From assembly GCF_041734735.1 (NCBI RefSeq), contig NC_134880.1:32767844-32831843 (forward strand): a stretch of 64,000 nt of DNA, given 5' to 3'. A program made the translations under genes and the position numbers. The notes below the pieces were generated by a model. It saw only the letters and a program-made list of their open reading frames with translations. It did not search any database and was not told the origin of the DNA. Below are positions 42,065-51,580 of the stretch, piece after piece. The stretch's first letter is position 1; each line of letters begins with the position of its first letter. The stretch is from Babylonia areolata (Eukaryota > Mollusca > Gastropoda > Neogastropoda > Buccinidae).

Positions 42065-43609
42065 CATGGAGTATAATACAAACTCCTCCTTTTGATTGTA
42101 CACAAATGTTTATGGATGTTTAGAATTTTCATTGACTTTATTCCTCTACCTGTGAGTCATACAGTGCAGACCAAACAGGTCCAAGGAACGTAAATTATCC
42201 TCAAACATTCTAAAAGACAGGGAGAAAGAAAGTGTTATTTACGTACCATAAGTTGCTGATGAAAATTGGACATGCAAGATTTGTCCAAACGGTGTGAGAC
42301 AGTTCAACAGAAGGGACATGTGTCATACATCCTAAGGCAGACAAGGGGGGTAAGATAGAATTGCTCCATTTTTACTGCACACAACATTTGGTTTGACAAA
42401 CACTCATTTTTACTGGTGAGCAAGAATATGATTTTGATTGTTATGTATGTACTGGCAACACCCTACCCCTATCTCTCTCCACCCCTTCCACTCTCAGCTT
42501 TTTTAGTTGTTCAAATTAAAATTCAAAAGACATTCTTTGCTTCAAGCAGTTTTAACAGAAAACTTTCTTTCTGTTTATTCAAATGCTCGCCCATCGTTAA
42601 AGCCTTGACCCCCAACCCTCACCCTGTTTTTTTCTCAGGGCAGAGCCTCAGCGGAGTTCATCTTACTGAAACAGACATATACTTTGAATAAATGTGTCGG
42701 TGCAAAAATGATACTGAGGGCGCCTTAAGGTCCTGGAGTTACTGAGATTAATGAAATGATTGACAATATGCAAGAGGAATTGGATCAGGAATTACAAGAA
42801 ATGGAAAAAATATGAAAAAGTCAGAGAGGAGCTCGGAGATGAGTTTTGACATTCATCAAGGCGATCAAGGAGAAGAAATGGTCGAATGGTCCCAGATACA
42901 ATGTGCCGCTCACCACACTGCAAACCACATGGTGATGTGCAGCATAGTCATGACTGACCTTCTGCTGCCAGCATATTGAGTCACTCATTGCCAGACATTT
43001 CAACACTCTTGGATTTCTTGTTTTGTTTGTGCCACTTGTTTGTTTTTTGTTTTTCCCCCTCCAAACTGCTATTGAAGAAACCAACAGGTATATTTGGCAG
43101 AAGCAAGCTGTGAAGGGCATACCTGACTGGCTTTTTTTTAACACCACACCTGAAAAAGTAGGCTGTTTGACAGCCAAGTGGTGACACATTGAGACATCAC
43201 ACAAGTGTTTGTTCTGCCAGGTTTCTCTCTGTTGGCACAACAATGACTGTTTTCATAACTACCTTGGCCAGAATATTGCCAAACAGTAGAGTAGCTTCTG
43301 TCCTCCCCTTTTTTATGCATACCTGTGTTTTATGGTGACAGTGGTGATCATAATGTTTGATTTTTACTATGTACAGTTGCTCTGTTTTACTGGAAGGAGA
43401 TAGGTGACAATCCATGATCTTTCACACATGGACAAAGTGTAATTATTATAAGGAGATGGATGATAATCACGTGATCTTTTTGGGACAGATAAAATGTAGT
43501 TATATTGCATGATTTCATGAACTCACCTGCCAAATTTCATTCTTCTAAAGGTTCATGTGCATCTCAAGTCTATTATAAATCATGTGCACACATTTTGAGA
43601 GCAAAAAAC
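42065..43609. other. Intron 4 DNA, mostly unassigned
   Basis: Two weak protein-like traces: WTCKICPNGVRQFNRRD near 42270 (a C2H2-like fragment) and KEKKWSNGPRYNVPLTT near 42870. Neither lies in a usable frame, and both may come from old transposons. No exon. Confidence 0.4.
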
Positions 43610-43682
43610 ACACATACAAACTGAGAAAAACAAACCGCTGGGTTATTACATAGACTCACTTTGTTTACGCAAATCTAGGGGT
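43610..43682 (-). repeat. Microsatellite-bearing dispersed repeat, outer end only
   Basis: The piece 'aaccgctgggttatt-acatagactcactttgtttacgcaa' corresponds to the palindromic end and the aacccggtgttc block of the repeat at 16676, on the other strand. The microsatellite part is reduced to acacacatac. Confidence 0.55.
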
Positions 43683-44080
43683 GTTTCACTTCAGAGAATC
43701 TGAATGTAAAATGGTTAAAAGTGTTGCTTTTATTTTCTGACCAACACTGCACATGTCTGTGTCTTTTACTCTTTGGCCTGGTTGATGCTTGGATACATTT
43801 TGAAAGGAAGTGTAGAGTATTGCCTTGTCACATAGTTCCACATTGAAACACAGATTATTCACATGGCTTGACTAGTGTGGAAACAAAGAGACACCTCCAT
43901 GGCAAACTGACAGTCCGGCAACATTGTGAGTGTAGTCTGTCTGCCACCCTCCTCTTCAACCTCCCACCCCCATTCACATCTATCACAACAGTGTTTGTGA
44001 TTTATATAAAAAAAAAAAAAAAAAGTAGCACAAATGAAATCAACAAAGCTGAATTTAAATGTATGCATTCTGTCTTGCAG
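43683..44080. other. End of intron 4
   Basis: No feature except an A run at about 44009-44025 and the acceptor tgtcttgcag before 44081. Confidence 0.7.
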
Positions 44081-44165
44081 GTGTAAGGTGATGGTGCTTC
44101 ATTCTGCCATGCAATCATCAGATCAGAAGAAAGTGTTCAACAGTTATCCTCGCTACAGGAAGGTG
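44081..44165 (+). CDS. YTHDC2: YTHDC2 exon (RecA2, segment after motif IV)
   Basis: The frame reads CKVMVLHSAMQSSDQKKVF then NSYPRYRKV. It equals human YTHDC2 VFMLHSNMQTSDQKKVLKNPPAGVRKI in pattern (from memory). The LHSxMQxxDQKKVF strand-helix is typical of DEAH helicases before motif V. The acceptor is tcttgcag|g, whose first base completes the Arg codon from exon 27536-27790. The donor is aag-gtg|gtgagt, phase 0. The preceding intron is about 16.3 kb and carries the nested LINEs E, F and G. Confidence 0.95.
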
Positions 44166-44330
44166 GTGAGTCAGAGCCGGCAAGCACATGATATGCAGTA
44201 AACACTACAAAGGTTGAAGCACAGGTGCAGAAACCTTGAAGGAGAGAGATGGAGATCTTTGTGTGTATGTGGGAGGGGGTGTGTGTAAGAAATATCACAC
44301 TGTAAGGTTGGCAATGAAAGGGGTGAAAGT

Positions 44331-44370
<40 letters not shown>

Positions 44371-44655
44371 TATACTTTAACTTTTCCAAACAGCTGCTAG
44401 TGATAGAGAAACAAACTAGGCATGGTGATAGCTAACAGTAAAACCTATATACCTATCTCCTTTATGAAGATTCTGCACATCAGTGGAAGTAATCAAAATG
44501 CTTGCATTGGTTCTCATCTTTTATTGCCATTGGCCTTGAATGTCTTTCTGATATTCATAGCCACTACACCCCATCTCAAAATCTGTTCTTCTTCAGGTAT
44601 TCAAATTCTCTGTGTGGCATCTGTCAGGACACTTCGGAAACATTATAATCTATAT
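44166..44655. repeat. Start of intron 5 with (TG)n
   Basis: TG run at about 44335-44369. The rest is unassigned. Confidence 0.7.
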
Positions 44656-44786
44656 CAGAGGTTCCCATAAAGATAAAATGTAAGGGTCCCAGGGACCCTC
44701 AGTGTGAATTTGAATTTTCTGGGGTCCTTCCAGGATTTTTAAGGGTTCTCATGTTGAATTAAAAATAACCACTTTAACAGTCACAT

Positions 44787-46170
44787 GGTGGTGGTGGTGT
44801 GTCCATCGAGATCGATGATGACCATCGTTGTCATCCAGATGGGGGATGGGGGATGGGGGGAGGGTGGTGGGGTGGGGGGAAGGATGCTCATGAATCTATC
44901 TGTGAGTGCGCAGATGGCTGAATAGTCCAATCTGCGCACGAAATGTTCGCTGACAGTTGGGGCAGACAAAGACAGGTATATCATTGTCAGGGAGCTTGTT
45001 TGCCCGTGACTTTCTGGCCTGCCTCTTCTGAACAGCTGCAGCAGTCCTGTTGGCCTCGCACAACTTGGCGCCTTTGTGCACAGCAGCGCGCCATTTGTTA
45101 CGGTCCACTGCAGATTCCTCCCAGGAGTCAGGGTTGATATCAAACGCTTTCAGAGAGACTTTCAGAGTATCTCTGAAGCGCTTCTTCTGACCTCCATGTG
45201 ATCTCTTCCCTTGTTGCAGCTCGCCATAGAAGAGCCTTTTGGGCAGCCGATGGTCTGGCATGCGCGCCACGTGTCCAGCCCAGCGAAGCTGGGACTGCAT
45301 CAGGATGGTGAGGATGCTGGGAAGGGTGGCTTTTGCGAGCACCTCTGTGTCTGGGGTCCTGTCTTGCCACTTGATGTTCAGTAGCTTCCTGAGGCATGTT
45401 GTGTGGAAGTGGTTCAGCTTCTTGGCATGTCGTTGGTACACTGTCCAAGTTTCGCAGCCGTACAGTAGTGTGGGGAGAACTACTGCTCTGTAGACCTTTA
45501 GCTTGGTCTCAAGACTAATGCCTCTTCTGTTCCAGACATTTGCATTGAGTCTACCAAAAGTTGCACTTGCTCTTGCAATCCTGACATTCACTTCATCGTC
45601 GATGGTCGCATTTCGTGACAGTGTGCTGCCAAGGTATGTGAACCGCTCCACCGCACTGAGTCTCTGACCGTTGACTGTGATGTTGGGCTCAACGTAGGGT
45701 TTCCCTGGGGCTGGCTGATGGAGAACTTCAGTTTTCCTCGTGCTGATGGTAAGGCCGAAGTTCCTGCTGGCAGTGGCAAACTTGTCGACGCTGAGTTGCA
45801 TGTCAGCTTCAGATCCAGCGTTGAGGGCACAATCATCAGCAAACAAAAAGTCTCTGATGATGTCTGTCATGACCTTCGTTTTTGCTTGAAGCCTTCTGAG
45901 GTTATACAGCTTGCCATCTGTTCGGTACTTTAGGCCGATTCCAACATCGCCATCTCTGAAGGCATCAGTAAGCATTGCAGAGAACATGAGGCTGAACAGC
46001 GTTGGAGCCAGGACGCAGCCTTGCTTGACACCATTTGTGACAGCAAAAGGAGCAGATGTTTCGCCATTGTCCTGGACTCGAGCCTGCATGCCTTCATGGA
46101 ATTGGCTGACCAAGGAAATAAATTTCCTAGGGCATCCGTACTTGGCCATGATCTTCCACAGTCCCTCTCT
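44787..46170 (-). mobile_element. LINE with C2H2 finger, 5'-truncated young insertion
   Basis: A 1384-bp insertion bounded by a perfect 19-bp target duplication ACCACTTTAACAGTCACAT (44768-44786 and 46171-46189). On the - strand it carries one long open frame and ends in a short 3' UTR with a CCA/GGT-repeat tail. The upstream part of the element (endonuclease, RT fingers) was never copied. Confidence 0.92.
44896..46149 (-). CDS. Partial LINE reverse transcriptase with C-terminal C2H2 zinc finger
   Basis: 417 aa, open from the truncation point to its natural stop. RT palm: TNGVKQGCVLAPTLFSLMFS near 38-57 and the active site FLFADDCALNAGS near 100. Then the thumb-like YLGSTLSRNATIDDEVN, the block LPTLLYGCETWTVYQRH, QLRWAGHVARMPDHRLPK, and a C2H2 finger at the end (CPNCQRTFRAQIGLFSHLRTHR). 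This RT-plus-finger type is widespread in invertebrates and is often mis-annotated as a host gene. The start Met is simply the first one after truncation. It cannot encode a working element, but the retained frame shows that the insertion is recent. The LINE clade is not settled. Confidence 0.85.
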   Translation of the reverse strand: MAKYGCPRKFISLVSQFHEGMQARVQDNGETSAPFAVTNGVKQGCVLAPTLFSLMFSAMLTDAFRDGDVGIGLKYRTDGKLYNLRRLQAKTKVMTDIIRDFLFADDCALNAGSEADMQLSVDKFATASRNFGLTISTRKTEVLHQPAPGKPYVEPNITVNGQRLSAVERFTYLGSTLSRNATIDDEVNVRIARASATFGRLNANVWNRRGISLETKLKVYRAVVLPTLLYGCETWTVYQRHAKKLNHFHTTCLRKLLNIKWQDRTPDTEVLAKATLPSILTILMQSQLRWAGHVARMPDHRLPKRLFYGELQQGKRSHGGQKKRFRDTLKVSLKAFDINPDSWEESAVDRNKWRAAVHKGAKLCEANRTAAAVQKRQARKSRANKLPDNDIPVFVCPNCQRTFRAQIGLFSHLRTHR

Positions 46171-46734
46171 ACCACTTTAACAGTCACATACACACGTACA
46201 AAAAACACAGGTTGGATAATGCCTTGTCAAGTTGAAGACTTTTATTACTTTCAGTCAGCCAGTTTTTTGTTTCCACCATCATTAGAACTATCATTTTATG
46301 TCATTGTGAATTGCACTATCTGAGCCAAAGCGTTTGTCTCTCCGTCGTTCAAATAAGTTTGTAAACTTCACTGTCACTTGCTTTCACTGAACCTGATTTA
46401 ATTTGTCAAGAAAATGGCAAGCTACAACACAACACAAGCAAAATCATTTGGTCTTGAATCATAGAAAATACATTTGAATAGTATGAGGCAGGTCTGGGAA
46501 AAGTTATCCGATGCCGCAGTAAACAAGGGACACAACTCTAAACACTTGGTATTGTCTGTTTGTTCATTAATAGTGTTACTGCTGAGTCAGTGGCCTCGAA
46601 GATCAACCAAGAAATTAAAACTTGTCTGTAAAATTGTCTGCGTCCTTAGGACACACAGTTCTGAAAATTGGGGGTCCTTTTCAGATTTTTGTACATAAAG
46701 GACGTGCTACATTGCATTATGGGAAACACTGTTA

Positions 46735-47206
46735 AATGTGTGCATATGTTCTTCCTATGAATTCTCCATATTATGCTAAATTTGGAATTGACAATGGGAT
46801 AATGTGTGTGGAATATGTGTTAGCTGAATTATTGATGACTGAAGATGAATATGATGTAATCATATGTGGGGACCTGAACGGCAGAACATCAGACAATTTT
46901 CCTTCATTGAATACCCAATTTGACAGTTCCTCCTTTTCAAAAGACAATGACAATATCAATTCAATCAGACAATCAGCAGACTATGAACTTGTAGGGTTGA
47001 TTTTGAATATGTGTGTTTCATATGGTTTGTGTATTCTAAATGGAGTATGTAATGGCGACCTACAGGGTTGCTACACATACATCTCTGACTCAGGTTGTTG
47101 TGTGAATGCTTATTTTCTATTGTCGAAGATATATTTAATGAAATACAAACAAATTGTCTTCTTAATGTGGCTGAGAGAATAGAGTCTGATCATCAGCCTT
47201 TAGTGT
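46735..47206 (+). pseudogene. LINE endonuclease-domain remnant
   Basis: The frame reads AYVLPMNSPYYAKFGIDNGI, then DVIICGDLNGRTSDN and, after a frame change near 47107, ends ESDHQPL. These are the APE-type endonuclease blocks of LINEs (AYVPP.S.YY, .I.GDLN.RT, SDH.P). The element is cut off after the endonuclease by an opposite-strand LINE/SINE tail at 47207. It may belong with the RNase H piece at 47464. Confidence 0.7.
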
Positions 47207-47340
47207 TAATAATAATGATAATAATAGTTTATTTATATCGCACCTTTCATTAAAATACAGTTATGCTCAAGGCACATTACACGAGTAAAATATAACAAAA
47301 ATAAAAACTCTAGACAAAAATCACAACCACATGTAAAAAA
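47207..47340 (-). repeat. 3' tail of an L2/CR1-like element
   Basis: On the - strand the text 'gaaaggtgcgatataaataaac-tattattatcattatt' is the usual end of L2-like LINEs and their SINEs. It compares with 'gggcgctatataaatgtac' near 59043 on the + strand. Confidence 0.65.
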
Positions 47341-47463
47341 AAATCTTCAGAAACCTCCAAAAACTATTCCATGTGAACAATACAGTCAGTGGTTGCATTT
47401 TGAACAGATTCCTGACCTGTTTTGTGAGTTAATAGGGATTTCTGACCGTAAACTGATGCGGAA

Positions 47464-48144
47464 GTGGAAGTACTCATAGAAGAAAACAGTAAAGAAGAGG
47501 ACATCATCATATACACAGATGGCTCAGTCACCAAAGACCAATCCGGTTGGGGATTCACTGCGAAACAAAATGGAAAAACAGTTAGGGAAGAGAATGCTGC
47601 CTACAAAGTCACAACCTCCAGCCTAATGATGGAAGTTGAAGCTGTGACACATGCACTCCAGTGGCTATCGTCCATCCATACGCCCGGAAACCAACATGCC
47701 ATGATTCTAACCAACTCAATGAACCTCATACAGAAAATTGAAAACGGAATGGGAAGCCCAGAGTGGCCTAAGGCAATGCGCAACTCTCAGATTAAAAAAC
47801 TCACATGGTCATACTGCCCGGACATGCATGTGTTAAGGGAAATGAGTGAGCTGACAGACTTGCTGGTAACGCAACACCAAACGAGCAGCCTACATCTAGG
47901 AAAATCGGAAATCCTCAGAAAAGTCAAAGAATATCAAAAAGAACAGGTACAAGGCCATCACACCATCGATCGCCTCAAAGAAATAAAAGCAGAGAGAGGG
48001 AGTGGCCGTAAGTCTAACATGAAAGGTAGAGCACGATGCTTTGCTAATCAAACAAATATCGGCATCATTTCCAAACCAACATTGCGCAAATTTCTTCAAA
48101 ATGGAACAGAGTCTCTGTGGGCTTTTCCAAATACAATAGACTGA
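47464..48144 (+). pseudogene. LINE RNase H domain remnant, catalytically altered
   Basis: 226 codons open. IIIYTDGSVTKDQSGWGF holds the first catalytic Asp, SSLMMEVEAVTHALQWL the Glu, but the third site reads ILTNSMNLIQKI (Asn instead of the usual Asp in TDSMNL). The last block is CPDMHVLREMSELTDLL instead of CPGHA.VRGNERADRLA. The following helical tail (HHTIDRLKE, NQTNIGIISKPTLRKFL) matches a common mollusc LINE domain. It is old and inactive, although the frame stayed open. Confidence 0.75.
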
Positions 48145-48454
48145 GCAACACACTAGACGCTACGTTCTTGGCATCAGAGATCTTTTCCCATCCCTCTTGC
48201 GGCCAATCAGTGGCAGCCTCTGTGCGTGTGTGTATGTATGTGTTTGTGTGCATGTGTGGGCCTGTATTTTTGAGTGCGTTTGTGCATGCGCGAGAGTGTA
48301 AGTGTACACAAGTGTCAGTAGAGTTCTGTGCACGTGCGTGTGTGTGTGTGTGTGTGTGTGAGGGGGAGGTGGGGGTGCAGGGAGAGGTGGGGTAGAGGAT
48401 GAGGTATGTGAGTGTATGCATGCCTACACTGTGGGAGCAACAGGATATTGGAAC

Positions 48455-48504
<50 letters not shown>

Positions 48505-48567
48505 TTGTACATATGTGTGTGGAGATATGGGCATATGTGTGTGCGCTTGTACAAGTAAGTGTTCATC

Positions 48568-48598
<31 letters not shown>

Positions 48599-48939
48599 GT
48601 GTGTGTGCCGTGGAAGCTGTGATACGTAGACTAGAAATGAGTGTGTGGAGGAGGGGGGTAGAGGAGGTGCAGGGTAATGTGTGTGGTGTGTGTTGGAGCT
48701 CATGTACGTTTATATGTATTTGACTGTGCTTTCATATCTGTGAAACTGCATGTTCGGTGCATATCTGTTATGCATGTGTGGGTGTATATGTGAATGTGTG
48801 TCTTCATGTTTTACATCTATTTGCTTATTTATCTTTTTTTTTTTTTTTGACATTATAGTTATTATTTATTATTTATTTATTTATTTGTGTAAGCTTATCT
48901 ATCATTTATTCACCTTTTTTTTTTCTTTTTTTTTTTCAA
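48145..48939. repeat. Microsatellite-rich intron DNA
   Basis: Stretches of TG (48330-48360, 48568-48610), a TA run of about 45 bp (48458-48502) and T-rich DNA up to 48938. Open frames here (IYIYIY, VCVCVC) are repeat artefacts. Confidence 0.85.
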
Positions 48940-49067
48940 GGCCTGACTAAGCGCGTTGGGTTACGCTGCTGGTCAGGCATCTGCTTGGCAGATGTGGCGT
49001 AGCGTATATGGATTTGTCCGAACGCAGTGACGCCTCCTTGAGCTACTGAAACTGAAACTGAAACTTA
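48940..49067 (+). repeat. SINE-like element with GAAACT-repeat tail
   Basis: The body aggcctgactaagcgcgttg...ggcagatgtggcgtagcg...gacgcctccttgag is followed by ctgaaactgaaactgaaact. The T-rich lead at 48825-48938 probably belongs to it. An older copy lies at 26500. I recognise this body as common in gastropod sequence, from memory. Confidence 0.7.
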
Positions 49068-49565
49068 TGACCGTGAATCCATTTCCTGAACAATTTCAGA
49101 ATGCTCTCCATGTTCTGGAAGTATGGCATGCGTAAACCAAATAGTTACGAAACACAAGATGTCAGACAGGACAGACTAAGAAATTTGCATGTGCAGGAAT
49201 GTATCATGAATAATGACACATATGGTCTACATGTGCTGCTAAAACTGCCATAGTTTTTGAGGATTTATGTATTAAAGTATCTTGACATGTATGTATGTAT
49301 GCATGAAAATGACAGGCACCCACCATTGTTTTAACAGCGAATTCAACCCAACTGACTTTTAAGTGAGGCGACATGGCATGATTTTGATCATCCTGAAGAG
49401 TGGAATAATCTGACACCATCAAGGTTGCACTTCAAACTTGTATGGTGACAGCTGAAGGATATAAAGCTGAACTGGATCCATTGCTGATTTTTATTTGTTC
49501 TTGATGCGCTTCTGTAACTTGTTCAGATTTTTGCATTAAAGTGATTTGATATGTATGCATGTGTG
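49068..49565. other. Intron 5 DNA, nothing recognised
   Basis: No repeat or exon that I can name. Confidence 0.6.
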
Positions 49566-49609
49566 AATATATATATATATATCTATATATATCTATATAT
49601 ATCTATATC

Positions 49610-49653
<44 letters not shown>

Positions 49654-49760
49654 GTAAACTTCAACAAATTCATTTTCTCAGCGAATATTGTGTTTGTCAA
49701 CACTTAATTTGGATTAACACATAAAAAATTAAAATTTTCCACACATATTAATTTTAGTTT
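49566..49760 (+). repeat. TA/TG microsatellite plus dispersed-repeat core
   Basis: A TA-rich run passes into TG and then 'ggtaaacttcaacaaattcattttctca' and 'gtcaacacttaatttggatt', as in the repeat at 16676. Confidence 0.6.
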
Positions 49761-49947
49761 TAGTTTTCTGCAGTAAACTATATTTCTGAATCCAAAACAT
49801 TTTTTATGTAGCTGCCAGATCCAAAAGATGTTTTTTGGGGTCACCCCCATTTCATTGCAGAATTAGCATTTGATTAAATTAAAGCATGACATTCTATTTC
49901 TTATTGCAGCTCTTCTTTAATCATGAATTCATTGCATTTGCTGACAG

Positions 49948-50028
49948 ATTCTTGCAACCAACATTGCTGAAACAAGCATCACCATCAATGATGTGGTTTA
50001 TGTCATTGACTCTGGAAAGGTCAAGGAG
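49948..50028 (+). CDS. YTHDC2: YTHDC2 exon (helicase motif V)
   Basis: 27 codons reading ILATNIAETSITINDVV then YVIDSGKVKE. TNIAETSITI is DEAH-helicase motif V, and VIDSGKVKE is the strand after it; human YTHDC2 has STNIAETSITVNDVVFVIDSGKVKE (from memory). The acceptor is gctgacag and the donor gag|gtaagc, both phase 0, which fits the exons at 44081 and 63321. Motif V couples ATP hydrolysis to RNA binding in this family. Confidence 0.96.
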
Positions 50029-50397
50029 GTAAGCATATGTGCTATTCAAAATATTGTGTTAATTCCTTTGAATATCAGTTGTGAATTGAGTGGAAAACAG
50101 AGCAACATGGCAGGCAGTTATGGGTCTTTGTATTTCTTATCATTATACTGATACCTCTGGTGGGTGTTTGTGGACTTTATGATATACTCTGGTTTTATTA
50201 TATTGCATAATGAGCATGTGCAAGTGTGTGTAGTGTTGTTTTGCTGTGCAAGTTTCAGTCTCCTCACAAGAAATTCCTCAGGCAATGGAAGCTATGGGAG
50301 TTTTACATCCCTGCACAAGCATTGTGTCATGTCACATGATGTAATTGCTGCTCCCTTGATTTTTGTTTGGTATCATGTAGTGATACATGTACCGTAT
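50029..50397. other. Start of intron 6
   Basis: Plain intron DNA, no feature seen. Confidence 0.7.
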
Positions 50398-50700
50398 TGA
50401 TGGGCGCAATAGCAGAGTAGTTAAAAAGTTTTGGACTTTAAGTCTGAGGGTCGGGGTTTGAATCTCGGTAACGGCGCCTGGTAGGTAAAGGGTGGAAAAT
50501 TTTCCAATCTCCCAGGTTAAGATATGTGCAGACCTGCTAGTGCCTGAACCCCCTTCATTTGTATACTCACTCAGAAAATCAAATACGCACGTTAAGAGAT
50601 CCTGTAATCCATGTCAGTGTTCGTTGGGTTATGGAGACATGAAAATACCCAGCATGCATCAACTACGACAGAATCATTGGCAAGTTGATGTTTGTCTTGT
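50398..50700 (+). repeat. tRNA-derived SINE
   Basis: The head has a pol III A-box-like 'tagcagagtagtta' (near 50410) and a B-box-like 'gggtttgaatctcgg' (near 50455) with tRNA-like spacing. A conserved body follows ('tcctgtaatccatgtcagtg', 'gggttatggagaca'). The ends are approximate. The acceptor stem does not fold as a true tRNA, so it is a SINE, not a gene. Confidence 0.75.
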
Positions 50701-50706
50701 AACAGA

Positions 50707-50817
50707 AAGAAGATGTCAAACTCATGCAGACTAGGCCAATCGGTTTGCTTTATTGGCCATATTTTAAGGCTAACTCAGTACTAAGATGCTGCCATCAGGC
50801 TCGTCATCTATTCAGCT
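50707..50817 (+). repeat. DIRS terminal-repeat relic, left piece (split by LINE H)
   Basis: The blocks 'atgtcaaactcatgcag', 'aggccaatcggtttgct' and 'attggcca' match the left end of the DIRS-like element at 17954. The relic continues after LINE H at 56805-56865 ('cagtactgaat...cattcccttggcca' type text). The 14 bases TCATCTATTCAGCT at its inner end are repeated after the LINE. Confidence 0.65.
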
Positions 50818-51580
50818 TCTCCTGACCCACTCCCGGGAGGGTCACTACCTTGTCGTGGTCGGGAGGCTTAGTGGCCAGTGATCGAGCGAGCTATGTCGGC
50901 GGGGGCATCAGTGCTTCTTGGGGTTTGGTGCTCTGGTCCCAGGTCTTAATTGACAGCCTACATAGCCATGGTAGCTGTTAGGGCTGAATAAGTGGTGGTT
51001 TTGTACTGATGCCCCTGATAGGGCTTCCCATGCCGAACAGGTCGTGAGTGAGGCCCAAACTAAACGTGACCCACTGTCCCTTTCGCTATTCTTTGTTCTT
51101 CTTTTTACCGCCTCTTTTCTGTCCTCAGCTCCCCATCAAGCCTTCTTTTCCACATTCTTTTTTTTCTCTGCGGCCTTCTTTAGGCCCGCCGTGTTTGCCG
51201 TGCGGCGCGACCTGTGATGGAGGGGAATGAGATCCTGGGGATTGAGAGAGCACGCTGCTCTCAACACATCCCTTTGGCTCGGACCTCTCCTAAGACAGGC
51301 GGCACACATTGGCCCGTGTGTGTCAATCGGCTACCCCTTCGTGGGGCTGGGTCAAGACTGGCAGTTTAGTGGCTGACGAAGGTAACCCCCGTAGTGCTCG
51401 GCTCTCTGTCCCCGGGAGCTGGGCATGATCGGGGGGGAGCACGTTGGAGCTGGGCTGCTGGTTGTATATCCCTCCCGAAACCTGGAAGGGGTCAAGCTGG
51501 TGTTCCCTTGACCCTGGCCCCTAAGTTGGACCCCATGGTGGGTGGGTAAGGGAGGGATGAATTCACATTTTTCTTTCAAC

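Larger units (their letters stand above)
44656..46731. mobile_element. Possible hAT-type non-autonomous element, split by a LINE
   Basis: The ends CAGAGGTTCCCATAAAG (44656-44672) and, reverse complemented, CAGTGTTTCCCATAATG (46715-46731) agree in 14 of 17 bases and resemble hAT termini (CAG-GGTTCCCA). Without the LINE at 44787-46170 and one target copy it is about 670 bp and non-coding. I do not see a clean 8-bp target duplication, so the call is tentative. Confidence 0.45.

Noticed and set aside
44335-44400. A further copy of the microsatellite-bearing repeat
   Set aside because: Only (TG)n plus 'ggtatactttaac' matches; the palindromic end and the accaaatttgg block are missing.
44896-46149. 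A host zinc-finger gene
   Set aside because: The C2H2 finger is the C-terminus of a LINE RT (FADD motif, 19-bp target duplication, repeat tail).
50398-50480. A tRNA gene
   Set aside because: A- and B-box-like sequences are present, but there is no acceptor stem or good cloverleaf and a SINE body follows.
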